This document shows positions 1 through 13,578 of a stretch of DNA of 64,000 nucleotides, one piece after another. Position 1 is the stretch's first letter. Every line of letters starts with the position of its first letter. A model generated the notes under the pieces. That model was given only the letters and a program-made list of their open reading frames with translations. It was not told where the DNA came from and searched no databases. The position numbers and the translations under genes were made by a program. Source of the DNA: Chlorokybus atmophyticus (taxonomy: Eukaryota; Streptophyta; Chlorokybophyceae; Chlorokybales; Chlorokybaceae); the NCBI GenBank assembly GCA_009103225.1, contig RHPI01002438.1, positions 870,516 to 934,515 on the forward strand, read 5' to 3'.

Positions 1-476
1 CGAGGAGATGCACCCCATGTTCACATGTGTGTGCATGCGTGTGTGTGCAAGTGCATACTTGTATTGTTGCTTGTGCTGAGCACGAATTTTACAATATCTT
101 TGCTTGCTATATCCCACCAATCCAATGCCTAATCAATGCGAGGCTAGTCTAGTGTCCAACAGCTTTTTGCATCACAGCATTGGGTTTTCGCTCCCAAGGT
201 TGTGATGCAAGTGCGAAAAATATTGCCTGCGCAGCTATTCTACAAGTTGTCTATCTACATGTCAGTAGTTTGGAGCCCTAAATAAAGTGGTGAGAATTCT
301 CAGTGGCGTGCACATCTCCACAAGCGCCACGACTTCATAGGGTTACACGAACTGCACAGATTTGCACCTACATGCCGGCTTGATCACAGAACCATCCAAA
401 TCTGATGTTGTGAGGGGATGCAATAGTAGTAGCTCGTGCAAATTTGGTTATCTCTTTCCTTGGCCTGAGCAGCCTT

Positions 477-3400
477 TTACACACGTGTCGCCTGCTGGAG
501 CGCCTGAACTGAAACACCACAAAGACACAGGTAGTATCAATCACTGCTTGATGAGAATGCCATTAAGAAAAGGCATCAGGAGTACTGCAGTGGGGGAAAC
601 AAAAAGCAACAACCAACAAATGACTGCCACACAGGTCGCACCATTTGGCCAGTTGACAGGTGCAGCATTGCCAACTTGCACGCCTTGGAAGTTGGCCCGC
701 TTTCCAGCGAGGAAGAACTGGAAAACTCGTGTTATGCGGCGATCCCCTCGCGTGTCCAGTGAGATGCTGAGAGATCAGACATCACGACAACTTCATCAGT
801 GCCAGTAACATATATACCCGCTGAGAGTTATAGAACTTGTGCTGGCATGGGCTGGCATGAAAAGCAAATGCAGCAACTCACCTGTATGTTACGTCAAAAG
901 TGCCAGTGCGGTAATCAAACTCAGTCTGCCAGAAGTCCTTGCCATTGACAGCCTGGTTGATTGTGCTCCACCGTCTACCGTTCTGGATCTGCAGAATAGG
1001 GTTGTCGTAGCCAGTGACCCCGGTAAAGGTTATGGCGGAGTACCCGACGCCACCATTGAGGGAGAATACCGCTCGGTTGTTTGTAACCTGCAAGAGTGAC
1101 ATTGTTGTGTGCTTGAGCGAGTAAGGCCGGAAAGCTGCTTGCAAGGAGCAGCTTTGTTGGTGATTCGTACCTGAATCAAGATTGGGCGCGCTCGAATCAA
1201 CCTGCCAGTGCTCACACGAATTTGAATGTAGTTTCCTTGGGCGTATCTCTCCATCAAACGCCAGCTGTCTTGCATGCGGCTCAGAGCACTGCGCAGGTTT
1301 CCATTGGTCCCAAAATAGTCATCCGCGTACTTGGGCAGCACCACCTGCAGATGAGCACGCAAGAGACACATGCGTTACACACCAGAATATGCTTACAACA
1401 ATCAAGCTTGTGTGCTCTTGCGCACAAGCGTGCACCAATCTGATACACACCTGTTCGACTACAAATTGCACGTAATCACCGGGCCGCATAGTGGTGGTGC
1501 CAGGCGGGTGCGTGATCTCTAACACACTCACAGCTCCGCCAGGTGCTGCTGTGGCGCCACTTATGATGCCGCGCTCTGCAGAAGGCATGATGTTGTGAGA
1601 ACTGATTCAGGAACAGACTGCCTGGGACGGGGCACAGCGCACACATGCGCACAATGCACAGAACATGGGCTACTTCTTGTGCCTTGGCACTGACCAGAAA
1701 ACCAGGCGTTGACATAGCGGCCATTCACTTTGCCAACCCAGTCTCGCAGGACCCATCCACGGCTAGCAAGTGCTATGTCAGGCCTGCAAGTCAGAACAAT
1801 AGTTGTGACACATTGCTGCATAGATGCTGTTCGTGAAGCATCCCTTTGATGAGGCAGTACAGCCATCGGACAAACTTACGCGTCACCAGGCCGTCTTGGA
1901 GCACCAGTCATAGAGAACCATGTGTATCTATTCTTCAACTCGACCAGTGGGAAGCGGTAGGCTCCATTCCAAATGTCATTTGCTGGGTTGATCACAAGGT
2001 CAGCGTGCGCCAATGTGCACGACAAAGTCAAGGTGTATGGGTTGCAGCGCAGCCTGTGGCACTTACGCGAGGTGCCAGGTTGGGCTTGCCATGTGCGCTG
2101 GAGTCCAAACTCGTTGCCATACGCCAGATCATTGTCGTAGCCGAAGGAGTAGCCCTGTCCAGCGGCCTGGAAGAATACGAAGCGGTTGAACACCATATTC
2201 TTTGTGACGTCCAAGCGAACATTGTACACGGCCCGGGCAAGGTCGTCAGTCTGATGGATTGAAGTTGTGTACTGCAGGCGATAACTGCCGTCCTGAGCAC
2301 GCCCGCTGTGTGTAACCTGCAAGGCGAGTGATACAGTGAGATCCTCACTTGAGCACAGCCCTCAAAGGCAGGCCTGACATTGATCTGGTCCTATACCTCA
2401 GTGAGCACCGGCCCAGTTCGCTTCCGGTACGTCTTCATGCGGTTATTCCAAAGTATGACGTATGGCCTTTGGTAGTACACCGCAACATCTGCACCTCCGA
2501 CATTGGTTGGCCAGCCGTATTTGGTCCTGTCACATCATCAGCGCTAAGCAGATGGCCAGCCCATCACAACCACATGCCGGTGTCCGACTCAGCTATACAA
2601 CATACGTAGACAGGGCACGTACCGCGCAGGGTCTCCGCCAACAATGTATAGGCCTCGTGAGTCAAGAACCGCCGAGCGCACTTTCAACCCTTGGTCAGGC
2701 TCATAGCAGAATGCCTCTGCCCAGGAGCTGTAGCAAAAATAAGCAGTCAAACAACTTGCGCCATTGAGTAATACAAGCAAGGGTTAAGGCTTTGACGCAA
2801 CCCTCAACTTACCCCAATGCGGTCTGTTCCCACTGTGTAAAAGGCTGATAAGTGAGCTGCAGCTGCGCATGCGAGGCTGCTGGCTTGCCACCCCAAAAGG
2901 CACCAATGCCCGTGTACATGACTGTGTATTCAGAATACCTTGGTATCTGTCATAAAGGGTATGAGCACCAATGGCAGTGAGGTACTGTTAGTGCCAGGTG
3001 GCGAGTAATGTAAGACTAATCGCGCTCACCGGCAGTTGCACAATAGCACGGTACCACTTAACGCTGGAATCCCAATTTTTGCTGATTTGTACTGGCACGC
3101 CTGCAATAGTTGCAACGGCATCAGCACATGTTGGCCGTGCGCATACCAATAGAGGTGTATTACATTTGGATGGAAGTCAAAAGCGTCATACCGAACGGCG
3201 TGTAGTCCGTTTTAGTGATCATAGCAGAAAGACCCGCAATGAGGAACACCACCCCTCTCTTTTCGAAGATCAGCCGTGCAATGGCGTTGCTCGGGCTGCT
3301 GTTTACCAGGCGGACGGCAACGCGTTCAATCCTGTTCCATCTCTCAGGGCCCAGGTTACCTTGGTCGTCGGTGCGAAGGGTGATAATGGACGCGGATGTC

Positions 3401-5528
3401 ACATGGTCATACGACACGCTCAAAGTTTTACGCATGGGGACAGTCTGCCAAGCACAGGCAGCAGGCTTGTCAACGATAAACAAAACACAGCAAAAGACAC
3501 GATTTTTTTTTCAATGCCAGTGTGCATGGGAGATGGGATAGGGTGCATGGCAACCTGCCATGCACCCTATCACATCCCTTCATGCATGCATACGAGAAGT
3601 GAGATACAGAGAACAGGACAGTACTGTGAACCCCAGCAGTACAGGAACACATCAAAGCTACGACTGAGATGCATGTAACTACGCATGCATGCTTCCCATC
3701 GTGGGCATACCTGTAAGGCATACACTCCGTAGATGGGGTTTGTAGACTTCAGCCGCTGCTCGTACTTGTCAAAACGGAGGGAAAGGATTGCAACAAGCGT
3801 ATAACCTTTGGTAATCCTGTAGCTGGACACGGATGCCGTGCAGCCCTTAAGACTCCGCCCGCTGACGGTCTGATAAAAAGTGCTCATCTTGCCCCAAGGT
3901 GACGTGGCCGCATTGAAGTCGTGGTCAAGTCCTGTATGACAAATGCAATGAAAAATGTGTACTCTAGTCTGGCATGACTACTACAGAGGCATGCTGCACT
4001 TACCAACTCCAGCGAATGACACTCCCGCAGAGGTGTAACCTTTGATAGTCGCTGAGGAAACTACAGTAAGGACAAACTGCAGCCTGTCGGGCCAGGCAAC
4101 AATCTGGAAGGACGAGTCTGCCACGGGCGCACCACGCGACCATGTCAGTCCTGTGATTTTGCGGCGGGACAACCACCTGCGCAACACAACACGTGAGCAC
4201 ACGTAATGCACCCGTTGTTAATTTATAACTTGAGCCTACCAAACTCACCGTCCGTGCTCTATAAGAATGTTCCTGCCGAACACATCTCCGTTGTTGCCGG
4301 TCACCCTGTATGTGGTCGAACCCACTGTCAATGTGAGCGCCATCGACGATGCCGGTTGTGAGTACTCTACATCATATGTGTTGATAGCAGCAGCCTCCGA
4401 CACGTAGTTCTTCGGCAATCCGAAGTTCTTCAACTCCATTGTGTTGTACTTGTATCGCATGGAATATCTGCAGCAGAAGCAGCGTTGGCACAAGCAATGG
4501 AAGCCACAAGAGTTCCAGTGCATATACGCATGCATGCAGAAACCGCAGTAAACACACAGCACTGACCGGCTCGTCTGCACGCCAATATCGATTTGTCTCA
4601 AGTTGCGCAATCCATTGGCCCAATACATGATTGTATATTCCCTGTTGGTGGTCAAAACAGCGTCTGTGGGGTTCCTGGTGGAGGTCGCAGCGAGCGTGTC
4701 AAACTTGGCAGTAGGGGCTGCATCGAGCGTCTCCATTTCCGCATTAGCAAACGAGTCGGGAAGCTTCTGAACTTTGGCCTCTTCTGTGGGGGGTGCGCTT
4801 ACAAGCGAGGTGAAAGCAGATGCGGCGTTGAGGACCTGCACTTTCGCACCAGGTCTCATGAAGGATGCACTTGTCATAAACACTGGACTGGGCGCTGGTG
4901 CCCTGCACACAAGCATGCAAACCGTTAGTGCACGCTTACTAGTATGCCTGTCCATACAGATCTCGACCGATCCGAAGCATCATCCGTGTTCAGCAGGTCA
5001 TCTCTGAATATCTTGTGTGGTAGTACTCAACCTACATGCTTGGAAAATGCATACGTAATCAGCTAGCACACATAGCAACTGCCTGTTTTGGCCCTAAGCG
5101 TGAGTACTGACCACCGTAAAACACAGGTGGCATGCAGCAACCGACCCTCCTTGTGGGCTACTGAGACTGTTCGACTTAGAAAAGATGTCACACCCTGTGT
5201 GGGTCTGCATGCGTCCACCGGTCTAGGTGACCATAGTAGTGACAAACGCCAGCATTTAAGATCCCACTCAGCTGGTGCACATGCCACGCACACAACACCA
5301 CTTGGTGACCATGTGTGGAACTTACTTGCCACTAGTGCTGTACCCGCCATCGTCGTCATTGCGTGAGGCATTACACCTGACGGTCTCCTCCGTCAACTTA
5401 TACTTCAATGGTAGGCTGGACTTCTCCTTGTAGTAAGGTGTGTGGAAGGCCTTGGCGCTGACAAGCACAGCGAGGTTGAGTGAGGCCAGGCACAGCAACA
5501 CCACCAGGAAAGTAGGTGCCCTCCCCAT
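477..5528 (-). CDS. Large secreted protein of an uncharacterised family (18 exons, 982 aa)
   Basis: Function unknown. Exons, read right to left: 5528-5326, 4902-4567, 4467-4249, 4176-4004, 3931-3711, 3444-3192, 3100-3030, 2946-2813, 2727-2623, 2526-2397, 2316-2067, 1982-1880, 1783-1695, 1575-1451, 1344-1171, 1087-882, 766-642, 508-477. All junctions are GT-AG, phases match and the total is 2949 nt. The start opens a signal peptide (MGRAPTFLVVLLCLASLNLA...). The body has no obvious membrane span and looks beta-rich. Its middle carries the motifs GVPVQISKNW, GAFWGGKPAASHAQLQL, SWAEAFCYEPDQGL and KYGWPTNVGGADVAVYYQ. From memory these resemble a family of uncharacterised secreted proteins in algae and marine bacteria; I cannot name a domain. 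The last two exons are the least certain. Secretion is inferred from the leader; a carbohydrate- or surface-related role is only a guess. Confidence 0.8.
3537..3571. repeat. Perfect 16-bp inverted repeat with 3-nt loop (intronic hairpin)
   Basis: GATAGGGTGCATGGCA at 3537-3552 is followed by three bases and its exact reverse complement at 3556-3571. It lies in the 266-bp intron between exons 5 and 6 of the secreted-protein gene, just downstream of a T-rich run. Confidence 0.85.
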
Positions 5529-8393
5529 CTCTGCCTCCTGCAAGACAGCGACAAATGGGATAACTTCAGTTTCAGGGCTAACGCAACACGCTTGATCAAA
5601 ATTGGCTGATCCCCATCGTGGCCACAACAGATTCGTCCAAAGAGGCAAAAGAACAGCTATGCTTTCCTGTCTCGGGCAACAGCAACATGAGGGGAGACGG
5701 TGGCGGACAACATACACATTGAACCAGCTGACTACAAGAAGAGATCGGCGTGGGAGGCGAGCGACTGTCGGCAATGGGGACGTTTGTGCCCGTTTAAGGC
5801 GGAAAGACATGGCGGAGACCAGAGACCATGTACGCGGCACACACATGCAACTTATTGCACTACCCTACGCATGCACGCACAAGACATAAGCGTCGCAGAC
5901 TGCAACGCTACAACACAGCTCGGCAGTTCTTACACGCTATGCGTCTCGGTCCATCCGCAACAAGGGCGGCCTAGTGCATAGAGGAACGACGCTCTGGCAC
6001 TCAACAGCCAATGCCAACTACAACACAGCTTGCATAGTGGAAGGCATAGACTTTGCGCTCGACGCCTTGAACGGACGACCACCATGCACCCGGAACGCTT
6101 GATCTCGCCGCATGTAACTCTACGGCTGCCTTGTCTTTTCATCACACCTAGCCAAGGCGAATCTCGAAGCGAACGCCGCCAGATCGTCAACCAAAAGCAC
6201 GCTGTGCTTTCCGCTTTGATTCACAACGCAAACTAAAGACGACAAGTCTGGCAGTGTTGACGTGACAGCTGTGCGACGCTGGCCACTGATGACAACGACG
6301 GAAACACCACTCGCTGTGCGCTGCTAGCAACGACTGAGGAGAGACTAGCAGGTGAAGCATGGGAGCTCGGCATGAGAGCTGGAAGTTCTTCCAAGCTGGG
6401 AGTCAGTGCGTCAGTGCTGGGCTGAAGCCTACACAGCAGCAACTGTGGCAGGCCTATGCATGAGACCGACGGAGAAAACGGAGTTTGAAGGCAACATGAC
6501 TCAGTGGACACTGCATGCAATGGACAAGGCCGCAACGTTTGAGCTGATCCGAGCTTCCCAAGCACTTCTGCTGTCGGAACAGTCTGCTTGCAAGCATGTT
6601 CATAGGATCTAGCCATGCGCTGTCCGCAATGCATGACCAGCAGGACGCACCTTGTGCACTTGTCAGGGTACCCACGCCGCGGACACCAGCATGATCAGCA
6701 AGGAGGGAGAGCAGGAGGGTGACACACCAGAGAGCGTAGGCGCAGTGGCCACCGCCGCCACAGCACACCAGCAACCGCTCAAGGTAATGAGGCTTAGGGG
6801 CGACAGCTGCCCACGCTCGAGGATGGACAAGCAAGGCCTACTGGGCACGCTGCACAAGCAAACCAGCTTCTGAAGAACTCTTCCCCCCTCGTGCGCATGC
6901 GCGCGTGCGAGTGATTTTCTAACCTCGACACCGCCTTCGACTTCAATGCTCTCCAGCACCTCCTCAATGATCTACTGCCCGCCGTCGCACACCCGAGCGC
7001 CGCCGAGCCACATTTCTCCCTTGGCCGTATGACTGGTGTGAACAACTACGGTCAGATCAATCAGCCAGCTGAACAGAGTTAACCGGACACCAAAAGCCTG
7101 CCATGACAACGCTTCCATCCGCGTGTACTGTGCTCAATATCAATGCTGCGGACACTTAGGTAGTCTCAAATTACTTGTATTTGCGTTACAGCGTGTTATA
7201 TATACTAGCGAGTTTGGTTTGCAGTTAGTCAGACTGCCTTAGGTGGCGCGCTGCACAAGATGCCATCTCTGCCGCGCCCTACTGTAGCCAGCTGTGGCGT
7301 GATTAGGGGTCGCGGAGCCTAACGTCGCCTTGAGAGCTGTACCGGTGGTAGGCCCTACGGGTGGTACGAGTCCTCGAGAAGGACTCCTTATGCGTATATG
7401 GTTTGCAATGTATCACGTAATGGCAAATCTACAGGTACTGCTCTTGGGGTGATGTGCCGCTTTGAGCTCATGAGATTGTGTGATAGCTGGCACCTGGCCA
7501 ACCCGTAGTGTTTGGTTATTAGAATGCACCCTACCTACCCTACTCTTAGGACCGTTTCAGACCGACCAGCGCTGCTTGTCATGTTAGGGATGCTGCGCAA
7601 TGAGTCACTGCACATTACTACCTGTAGCATATGCTTACAACCAAGCAGGCAGTACCAACTTTTGCAAAGTATGGCATGCCGCTTTTTCCGTGGCCCACCA
7701 TGCCTTGCCGTTGCGAATACGTCCCTACATCGCAGCACGTGCGTGAGGGGCATGCTTACCGGCCTACGTGGCCGCTACCGGTGGATGCAATACTTTGCCA
7801 TCTAATAATTCATGCAAGGCATGTATGACGTAAAATTGGCGCGCTATAGGGCGGCTAGAGTGATTGCAAGAAGAACGTCACATGACGCATCATGACGGAA
7901 TGCGGGATCCATGACCCAGGGGTCACGCCTGGACCCGCGGTGTGTTAAGATTGAGATGGTGCGAAGCCCCGACCGCAAAACGGCTGCGGCGCTAGCCCAC
8001 GTGAACGGTACCCTGCGTCGTACGACTCAATCGACGCGGGAAAAGGCTTCTGTCACGTCGTCGCTAGCGATCCCGGCACTCGCAAGCAAGCGTTGCAAAT
8101 CTCTGCAACAATCATGCAAGCGACACAGGCCTAAAAGGCAGCCTTTTATGGCAAAGCGGATGCCTTGAAGTACCCATTCAATAGCGTGAGTCGGTATTTT
8201 CAGCTTGAATTCAAAGGCTTTGCGTCACATTACGGCGCAAGCCCATCTTGTGTATTTTGCATGTTGTAGTCGCATTGCCAATACGTGGTGGATTGCATTG
8301 TACACCAATTGTGCATGCTGACTTATGTTTACATAAACCTTATCGCATCATGCACAAGTCGTTATAAAAAATTGCACGTGCACAACCTATATC

Positions 8394-8495
8394 GTCAAGA
8401 GTACATAAGCCGCCGAATTCAGACAACACTACTAATTAAACACGTTACATTGATTGGTTGTGTTGTCTGAATTTGACGTCTTATGTACTCTTGAC
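8394..8495. mobile_element. MITE-like hairpin with 36-bp terminal inverted repeats
   Basis: The left arm 8394-8429 (starting GTCAAGAGTACATAAG) and the right arm 8460-8495 (ending CTTATGTACTCTTGAC) are near-perfect reverse complements, separated by about 30 AT-rich bases. The 102-bp size and AT-rich setting fit a small foldback or MITE-type element. No transposase and no clear target duplication were seen. Confidence 0.6.
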
Positions 8496-9934
8496 AACAC
8501 AGGTTAACATGAAATGTATGGCTATAGCTAGCATTAAATTTAGTTGATGTATGATAAATCTCCAATTGAGTTAAACATATAAAACATATATCATCCCCAT
8601 ATGTATACATATACAGATAGTTGTATTTTAAGGCATGATGCTCGTGCTATGCACACAGCGTTTTGCGTGCCATATGTTGAGCGCTCGGTGCATGATTGTT
8701 ACGTGCTGTGTTCGTATGTGTGTTACATGTGCCACACATAACGTTGCACGGCATAGTCTGTAAACCAAGTTATCATTGACATAAATGAAAGCACCGTAAA
8801 TTATCGCTATATGAACAGTTGTCTTTGAGAATGAGACAAAATTGCAACTTAACATGATTGCATCAGTAAAAACATGCATGTGAACACAAATAAAGCTTAT
8901 AACAACTTTAACTTGTTGAAGTAACAAAATGAGCTACTTACAATCAGGTAATTATTGGCCAACACGTACAAAAGCAAATTCACTCAAACATATGCATATA
9001 TGAGCAGCTCGCAACCGCCGGGATGGATACCATCAATTGCGATATATATGTGATGGTATACTGCTAATAGCGTACTTGCGATATTGAGCACTATACTCGT
9101 GTGACGTAACTTCATAATATCAAAATACAATAAACACATTGCAAAAGTCTCTCAAAATTGATGTGGCCTTTGCATTAAAGGGCTTAACAATTGACTTTAT
9201 ATGCTTACATTTTACAGTTGCATTGTGTGTTTTGCCGTGTATGTAATGTACCAAGTATATTTATATGCACAGCAAGCAAAGTGAAGCACACTATGATGCA
9301 CTGAAAAAGCAGCAGGAGCAATAGCAATATTAATGGTTACAGCAACATCAACAATACAAGTAAGATGCAATGGCTCGCCCGGGCCCTTACAACTTGTAAC
9401 CGCAACAATCAAAAGGCGAGTAAACATGCAATGGCAAGTAAAGGAGAACAGGCTAGCAGCATGCACGACCAGCAACCACTGCATAGCGCATGCTGATCTA
9501 TGTAAGCAGCCACACATTAGCAAGTTGCTAATTGCAACTGCCGAGTGCGAACAGTCAACACGTCACAAAATTTTTGTATATTTATACTTGTATATAACGG
9601 ATGTTCGTATTACGTATTAATCATATAGTCACAATATACAATGTATTGTATACATGATTGTTCTTATATATGCATATTTGTGACATAGCTACATACGGCA
9701 TATGCATCCCATTTGCACCGTGTGCAATAAACGATGTTCATCTTGTAATTACTTTGCATTTACAGTAATACTTAAATAAAACGCCGAGTTTCAATGCAAC
9801 CCCACCCCTTTACCAAACCGGAATTCAAATAACTTATCGGCTTAGAGGGCAATCATGGCTAGCACCATAAACAATCTGTAATAAATAACCTCCTTACTGT
9901 TTTACGTGTAGGGGGTTACAAGGCAGAGAGGAGG

Positions 9935-10018
9935 NNNNNNNNNNNNNNNNNNNNNNNNNNNNNNNNNNNNNNNNNNNNNNNNNNNNNNNNNNNNNNNNNN
10001 NNNNNNNNNNNNNNNNNN
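9935..10018. other. Assembly gap (84 N)
   Basis: Run of N bases; sequence content unknown. Confidence 0.99.
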
Positions 10019-10501
10019 GGGGTCCTACCATCATGGTATGATAGTACAAACAATCATAACTTCATCACATTGTGCACATTACGAACCAATGCAGAGCCCA
10101 AACGGATTACTGAAGTCGACGTTGCTGCAAATCAATGGCCGCACCACATAGCACTAGGTAGGTTGCTATTGGACGATAGAATATGTGAATACCATATGTC
10201 AGTAGGCATGGCGCCTTAACACGCATGTTATTGAGTAGCAACAGCTTGCAAGGCGCTTGACACCAAACAAGTTGGTTGAGTGCCATTAACGCATTTATCA
10301 AACAATTTGTAGTCACGAGACATTCGTGACGAGTGCACACGTCATTATCAGCGATATGCATTTGGGGCTAATGTAGTGGAGTATAAAAACGGTTCTATAG
10401 CACAGACAACACAATCCAATACACGACACACGCACACACGTAGCTGCCTACCCAGTACACCCGCACCCCTCTATCACACACACACTCCTATCACCCAGCT
10501 A

Positions 10502-13500
10502 TCACCCAGGATGCTGCGCCCTCAGCTCCACTCGCAGGCGTTCCAAATCTTGCAATATGGTAGCAAACGCGTCGGGCCCCGGCAGATCGACGCCTGCAGG
10601 GAGGCGCAGTGCAGATCGCCACACAAGGCGAGTCCAATGCCTCTCCATCGCGCTCTGCTTGGCGGCTATCTCTGCATCTGTCATGTTGAACAAAACCTCC
10701 GCTAATCTTGGGAGGTCGCTGGAGTACATCCGGACTGCCAGCTCGTCCCATGGTATCAATGCTTCATGCGCTTGTCGGACAGATGCCTGGTCACAGCGTA
10801 TGCACATGTGTAGCTTAAGCCTTGTCATGCATAACTGCAATGTGTTTCACGAGGTATGGATTGGTAATCTGGCACAGCTGGCTATGTGATATAACACAGG
10901 CTGACCTCTTGACTATCGTCCTGTATTATTACTGGTACACAGCCTGCAGTGCATGCATTGCCGTAAGAACACTCTATAGTCAGTCAGACCACTGAGCAAA
11001 GCTGCAGCAAACAACATGACACACCTTGCACAACTGCGAGGTGTGTGCGTATGCCCCACCTGCCATTGTAAAACATAATGTTAATATTGTAATGACAAAC
11101 CACATCACCACGCAACAGTGCTCACCCCATGCCACTCGGCGAGAAGCAAAAGATCGCTTTGCGCATGTTTGCCAGATCTTGTGCAGGTGTTACATCTTGT
11201 CTACCGAAATCAATGATGTGAAACCCTGTGGCGTTCCTGCAATCAACAGTGTTGGATGACTACACGACACCGCTATATGCCTAGCAACATACCTGTACAG
11301 GTCCCAAAAAGCCTTTCTGATGCCAAAAGAATAGGGTTGCCAGTAGTCACCCCATGTGCACGGGCCAGCCTTGTCTGGTGCAGGAAGGGATTTGCCTTGA
11401 TAGGGCTCATCCCTGACACACACGCAAGCACATACAACCGCTGCTTGTGATGTATCTGCCTAGCAAAATATCAACTCGCAGCATGCGGTCAACTTACCAG
11501 CATATTCGGCCGGCGAAATACAACTCCTTCTTGCGGGGGGACCGTTGTGCTGGTGGTTTCATCCACGGAGAGTTAACAACGTCATGAGACACGGCTGGTG
11601 GGATAACTATATCGTGTTCAGGAATGTGACCCCGGCTCGTCTTGGTACCCCACAAACCATGTGAGTGACCCCAATGCGTGAGCATCACCGCGCGGTCGTA
11701 GTTTTCATTCAATGCATCGTCTGAACTGCCCGTGTCGCGATGCATCACAAACATGTGATCAGCTGCAAGGACACGCGCACGCGCACACACACATGCAAAA
11801 GTCAGTATTGCCACGCAGCTACAATGCATTGCTTGCAAACCTACCTCCAATATTGCGGTCCCAGTAGGGATACGTCTGTCTTATGTAATCAAGTGCCCTG
11901 CCCAACAGGTCCACCAACAGGTTGATGATATGGATGTCGCGCTATGCTACGTCACAGTATTCTCTTTGGCTGGATGGTACCTGTCATGGACTGCAAACGG
12001 ACCCCAACCTCCTTGCATGTCCTACAGCAACACCATGATCATCACAACCCTACAATGCCGACAATGTAATCATGATCAAAAGTATGAGCACTGGGCTTAG
12101 AACACGAACTTACCCAAACAGGAACAAAAAAGAAGTCTGCATGTTCTGGATTCACCACACGATGGGGGCTACTCAGCAGATCAACATGGAATAGCTTGTC
12201 GCTATGGTACAAACCGCCTGGCTGGCCTTTTGCCGCAAGCAGTACATGCAACCACTGTGGTGCAAACTCGTGCGAGGTAAATTCAGGTGGCAGTTCATAC
12301 CTGTGATTCGTTGTTTAGGCTGGAATGCTATAAACTGGCAAACCTGATTTACAAGCACATTGCGCTTGTGCGTACACGTAAATCCGGGGGCGCGGGACTT
12401 CTTCAGGTAGTTGCAATGCTCGCGGGAATGAACAATCAAAGCCATAGTAATCCGGCCTGCAATGGCAGAAGCCTCGCATGCACCAGCCCCGGCTCGCATT
12501 GCAGGGTTGCAAGCATGTAGACGGCTTGGTCAACTTGTCGCAAGCGGGGTCTTCAACACCTTCATCGCAAATGCACTGCCGCAGTGCTTCACTTTACATC
12601 ACAGACACAGACTTGGCGAACACTTGTGCCGCATGACCGCAGAACATGCACCAGTGTGTGCGCAAGCAAGCGTGTAAGTGAGGACAAAGGCGTGATTTAC
12701 GCGTGCGTGCGTGCGCGTGCGTGTGTGTGATGACCACCGTGGCTAGGATTCACACAGAAAGCCCAGTTGATTAGCCGATGGACTGACACTGCCCGATTCA
12801 GTCATCAAGAAGTCTATCATACGCCACTGTGTGCACCACTATCACGCGACACATGAACGCATGCTTCAATATGATGTCACACCAGCAATCAAGCAAGGAG
12901 ACACAGGACTGCCTACAACCTTGCTTAAGTGAGTAGTAGTAGTAGAGGCGCAACATTTTCTTATTGCACCTTGCGATCCTTGCTGCAGAAACCACGGCCG
13001 GAGCACGAGTTGGGACACTTCCAAAGCAGCTGTTTGTCCTTGGCACAGCTTGCACTTGTCGCATTTGCGGCATCATTGGCACCACAGGCAGGCAGATTAT
13101 CAGCCTTGACAAACAGCTCGCAACGCTCTCCTGAGAAACAACGCAGCATCACAAGGCTGCACTGATGTATATGACATCGTCCATTGTCAAGCACACGCAT
13201 GCAAGCAGGTCATGACGTGAGCGCTGCATAACATCCAGCAATCGCTCTCTGGCCGTGGATTCGAAACTGGACCGACGATGCGTGCGCGGCTGTTAAGTGC
13301 AGTCAACTAAAGCACCCAGCAAGCATCGAATCAACTTACAAATCAAAGTTACTGACTCGCTCGCTGTGCTGATAGTCCTTGCCTGTGCGTTGGAATGGGC
13401 AGTCGCAGCGGCCGAGTTCGCCGTTGCAGACGCCTATATCGGTACAGCCAGGGGCGCAGGGCTTGTGCGGGGCAATGCACGGCCTAGTTTGAAGCAGCAG

Positions 13501-13578
13501 CAGGCAGGCATGAAAAGCCAGCAGCAGCTCTCTTGCGTGGCAGCTGCCGCCTCTCAGCACCATGGTCGATGACAACAT
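10502..13578 (-). CDS. Exostosin-family (GT47-like) glycosyltransferase with EGF-like modules
   Basis: Exons: 13578-13340, 13156-12970, 12575-12376, 12300-12114, 12021-11981, 11897-11845, 11762-11498, 11412-11293, 11236-11126, 11059-11025, 10943-10906, 10786-10502; all GT-AG, in phase, 586 aa. The N-terminus has a short hydrophobic leader (ELLLAFHACLLLLQ), then cysteine-rich EGF-like units (GRCDCPF, CPNSCSGRGFCSKD, GWCMRGFCHCRPDYYGFDC). The exostosin domain follows: RIYVYELPPEFTS, PEHADFFFVPVW, GGWGPFAVHD, FAGRICW, FCFSPSGMGWGIRTH and GCVPVIIQDDSQEA. Family members transfer sugars in the Golgi or secretory path; the exact substrate is not predictable. EGF-plus-exostosin fusions are, as I recall, typical of green algae. 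An ATG five codons inside the start (13563) is an alternative. Confidence 0.88.

Larger units (their letters stand above)
5529..10501. other. Gene-poor intergenic region with one assembly gap
   Basis: No open frame here has convincing protein features or consistent splice signals. The first 100-300 bases should hold the promoter of the leftward secreted-protein gene. From about 8.2 kb the sequence turns AT-rich, with a MITE-like hairpin at 8394-8495 and many TATA-like palindromes. An 84-base run of N sits at 9935-10018. Short open frames at 6.2-7.0 kb and 7.5-8.2 kb exist on both strands but look like chance frames. Confidence 0.5.

Noticed and set aside
6233-7045. Overlapping minus-strand frames that could be a small gene
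   Set aside because: No conserved motif, no coherent splice sites, and similar open length on both strands.
7240-7400. Possible tRNA-like folded segment
   Set aside because: Could not build an acceptor stem, anticodon arm and T arm together.
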